A stretch of DNA of 64,000 nucleotides from Planctomycetota bacterium (GTDB lineage: Bacteria > Planctomycetota > J058 > JAJDCQ01). This document shows, one piece after another, positions 61,840-64,000 of the stretch (its first letter is position 1; every line of letters begins with the position of its first letter). Both the position numbers and the translations under genes were made by a program. The stretch is taken from positions 50,491 to 114,490 of the forward strand of contig JAJDCQ010000224.1 of NCBI GenBank assembly GCA_029260755.1, in the 5' to 3' direction. The notes under the pieces are model-generated. The model searched no databases. It was given only the letters and a program-made list of their open reading frames with translations, and was not told the origin of the DNA.

Positions 61840-62943
61840 ATGGCCGAGACCGATGCCCTGACAGACGCCGTCCGCCAGGCCGCGGACGCCCTCGACGCCC
61901 ACGTCCGCGAGATCGTCGCCTGGCACTTCTCGCCCGAGACGGGGACGCCGTTCTGGCTCGACTGGGCGGCGAGCGCCGGCTGGGACCCGCGCGAGGCGAT
62001 CTCGGGCTTCGCCGACCTGCAGCGCTTCGGTCACTTCCGGGACGAAGCGCTCCGCGGCGGCCCGGTCACCCGATGGGTGCCGAAGGGGTTCTCCGGCCGG
62101 CCCGTGTTCGTCTTCGAGACGGGCGGCACGACCGGGGTCCCGAAGAGCCGCGCCAGCGTCGAGGACTTCCGGATCGACTACGAGCACTTCGCCGACGCCC
62201 TCCCCGAGGCCCACTTCCCCCGCGGCGCGAACTGGCTCATGATCGGCCCGTCGGGCCCGCGCCGCCTGCGCCTCTCGGTCGAGCATCTCTGCCAGTACCG
62301 CGGCGGGATCTGCTTCGGCGTCGACCTCGACCCGCGATGGGTCGTCAAGCTGATCAAGCGCGGCGCCCTCGACGAGGTGCGCCGCTACCAGGACCACGTG
62401 ATCGATCAGGCGATGACCGTGCTCTCGGCCGGGCACGACATCCAATGCATGTTCATCACACCGAAGCTCCTCGACGCCCTCGCCAACCGCCTCGACGCCG
62501 AGGGCAGCAGCCTGGCCCAGCGCGGGATCAAGGGGATCTTCTGCGGCGGCACCGAGATGACGCCGCAATGGGCGCGCTTCGCGATCGAGGAGCTGCTCGG
62601 CCCCGACATCCACCTCGCGGCCACCTACGGCAACACGCTGATGGGGCTCGCGCGCGCGAAGCCGCTCTGCAAGGAAGACGGCTACAGGATCTCCTACTAC
62701 GCGCCCCAGCCGCGGGCGGTCCTCGAGGTGGTGAACCCCGAGCAGCCCGACGTGCCGGTCGAGGTCGGCGGCACCGGACGCGTCCTCCTCACGACGCTCA
62801 CCCGCGAGATCTTCCTCCCGCGTCTCCTCGAGCGCGACCAGGGCGAGCTCGAGGCGCCGACGCCTCAGTTCCCGTGGAACGGCGTCAGCGGCGTCCGCCC
62901 GTTCGGCGTCGCCGGCAAGAAGACGACCGTCGGGGTCTACTAA
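61840..62943 (+). CDS. Adenylate-forming acyl ligase (PaaK/LuxE-like)
   Basis: The 367-residue protein has the AMP-binding P-loop TGGTTGVPK at 94-102 and later FCGGTEMTPQWARFAIEELLG and YGNTLMGLA segments. Size and motif style fit the small phenylacetate-CoA-ligase/LuxE-related group that activates a carboxylate as acyl-AMP. The neighbouring aldehyde dehydrogenase starts 3 bases later. In LuxC/LuxE pairs this makes an acyl-protein that is reduced to aldehyde, so carboxylic-acid reduction is the best guess. The substrate is unknown. Confidence 0.85.
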   Translation: MAETDALTDAVRQAADALDAHVREIVAWHFSPETGTPFWLDWAASAGWDPREAISGFADLQRFGHFRDEALRGGPVTRWVPKGFSGRPVFVFETGGTTGVPKSRASVEDFRIDYEHFADALPEAHFPRGANWLMIGPSGPRRLRLSVEHLCQYRGGICFGVDLDPRWVVKLIKRGALDEVRRYQDHVIDQAMTVLSAGHDIQCMFITPKLLDALANRLDAEGSSLAQRGIKGIFCGGTEMTPQWARFAIEELLGPDIHLAATYGNTLMGLARAKPLCKEDGYRISYYAPQPRAVLEVVNPEQPDVPVEVGGTGRVLLTTLTREIFLPRLLERDQGELEAPTPQFPWNGVSGVRPFGVAGKKTTVGVY

Positions 62944-62946
62944 TCC

Positions 62947-64000
62947 ATGACCAAGCCGCTGAAGATCCCCGTCCTCCGATGGGGCGAGCCCTACGAGAGC
63001 CTCGAGACCGAGACGCTCCGCCACTTCGCGACCGGCGACCCCGTCGCGGAGGTCGGCCAGGCGAACGCCGGGCTCGTCCAGCGCGACCTCGGCCGGCACA
63101 TGCCGCGAGCCCGCGCCGTCCTCCGCGAGATCCCCTGCCGCGACCTCCTCGCCATGTGCGAGAAGGCGGCCGACCTCTACCGCGACGGGACGCTCCCGAT
63201 CGGCGACCGCGAGCAGACGGTCGATGAGTTCGTCCGCTGCCAGGCGGCCACGACCGGCCTGCCCGAGAACCTCTGCCGGGCGAACGTCGACAAGCTCCAC
63301 GGCGTCCTCGCGCGCACCGAGGAGATCCTCGCGTCGCTCCTGCGCGGCCTCGACCTCGAAATCCTCACGAGCGGGTTCGGCCTCGAGAACGGGGTGATGC
63401 ACAGCTACCAGGCGAACACCCCAGCCCTCGGCCTCGTCCTGCCGTCGAACTCGCCCGGCGTCCACGGGCTGTGGCTGCCGGTGCTCGCGATGCAGATCGG
63501 GCTCGTCCTCAAGCCGGGGTCGTCGGAGCCGTGGACGCCGTATCGGATGACGGCGGCGCTGCGCGCCGCGGGCATCCCGAAGGAGGCGATCGCGATCTTC
63601 CCGGGCGGCCACGACGCCGGCCAGACGATCCTGAACCTCTGCCCCCGGAGCCTGATCTTCGGAAGCGCGGCGACCGTCGCCCAGTACGAGTCCGACCCGC
63701 GCGTGTCGGTCCACGGCCCGGGCTGGAGCAAGGTGATCCTCGGCGACGACATCGTCGACGACTGGGAGAAGCACCTCGATCTGATGGTCGCGAGCGTGGC
63801 GCGCAACGCCGGGCGAAGCTGCATCAACGCGTCGGGGATCTGGGCGAGCCGTCACACCGAGGCGATCGCCGAGGCGCTCGCCGAGCGGCTCGGCCCGATC
63901 GCGCCGCGGCCGCACGACGACCCCGAGGCGGCCCTCGCCGCCTTCACCAATCCGGAGATCGCCGAGGCGATCGACGCCGACATCACCGCCGCCGCCGCGG
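62947..64000 (+). CDS. Acyl-CoA-reductase/aldehyde dehydrogenase-family protein (3' end outside window)
   Basis: The frame is open from ATG 62947 to the window edge (351 codons). It has the aldehyde-dehydrogenase fold: LGLVLPSNSPGVHG, VLKPGSSEPWTPYR, IAIFPGGHDAG, a FGSAATV segment, and the catalytic cysteine C292 in NAGRSCINASG. With its LuxE-like neighbour it fits a LuxC-type or arylcarboxylate-type acyl reductase that uses NAD(P)H to give an aldehyde. It lacks the CoA-binding GNG-type motif one might expect, but the end is missing. Confidence 0.85.
   Translation, partial: MTKPLKIPVLRWGEPYESLETETLRHFATGDPVAEVGQANAGLVQRDLGRHMPRARAVLREIPCRDLLAMCEKAADLYRDGTLPIGDREQTVDEFVRCQAATTGLPENLCRANVDKLHGVLARTEEILASLLRGLDLEILTSGFGLENGVMHSYQANTPALGLVLPSNSPGVHGLWLPVLAMQIGLVLKPGSSEPWTPYRMTAALRAAGIPKEAIAIFPGGHDAGQTILNLCPRSLIFGSAATVAQYESDPRVSVHGPGWSKVILGDDIVDDWEKHLDLMVASVARNAGRSCINASGIWASRHTEAIAEALAERLGPIAPRPHDDPEAALAAFTNPEIAEAIDADITAAAA

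Noticed and set aside
1..64000. CRISPR arrays, tRNA or rRNA genes, prophage or integrase
   Set aside because: I saw no spaced direct repeats, no cloverleaf or rRNA sequence in the gaps, and no phage or integrase motifs.

Overview
The window is a high-GC (roughly 70%) bacterial chromosome segment with no rRNA, tRNA, phage or CRISPR signature. Its gene content points to Planctomycetota: four large transmembrane Ser/Thr kinases carrying TPR or propeller sensors, many secreted PQQ-type beta-propellers with the W-x-x-W-R-G-P start motif, a PEP-CTERM protein, an ECF sigma/anti-sigma pair, and squalene-cyclase-like proteins. No marker gene fixes the genus, so the phylum is an inference from content. 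Almost every kilobase is coding; the GC bias also opens long arginine-rich antisense frames, which were left out.

Layout. 1-9 kb (minus strand): the end-truncated gene of a secreted glycan-hydrolase-like protein, then a close run read as monomeric isocitrate dehydrogenase - P450 - DMT permease - TPR kinase. 9-12.6 kb: a second TPR kinase. 12.8-18 kb: a secreted App1-like phosphatase with an EF-hand loop, two uncharacterised proteins (one Tat-exported), and a convergent ComEC-like metallo-beta-lactamase with PKD domains. 18.2-28.7 kb (plus): HEAT protein, helix-hairpin-helix exoprotein, a small protein, malate:quinone oxidoreductase, a zinc-ribbon kinase with a propeller-like sensor, and a second P450. 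28.7-34 kb (minus): ECF sigma factor - anti-sigma/HEAT protein - duplicated secretin-like protein - cupin. 34-38 kb (plus): a decayed WD40 gene, a secreted alpha/beta hydrolase, a Glu/Leu-type dehydrogenase and a cyclic-nucleotide-binding protein. 38-53 kb: a WD40 kinase with a DFD instead of DFG motif, a PEP-CTERM protein, and an array of six PQQ-propeller genes plus a WD40 protein arranged around a divergent promoter. This array is interrupted by a 27-bp-armed inverted repeat that abuts a 66-bp copy of the end of one propeller gene.

The most interesting part is 51.8-64 kb. A tightly packed minus-strand set (GcvH-like lipoyl carrier, CobW-type GTPase, small Cys protein, two-cluster ferredoxin, radical SAM enzyme, DUF116-polyprenyl synthase fusion, two class-II-cyclase-like proteins, PQQ propeller) faces a plus-strand pair (adenylate-forming ligase and acyl-CoA-reductase-type aldehyde dehydrogenase). 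This reads as one locus coupling isoprenoid chain synthesis and cyclisation to radical/ferredoxin chemistry, a lipoyl-type carrier and carboxylate reduction. I do not recognise it as a named pathway.
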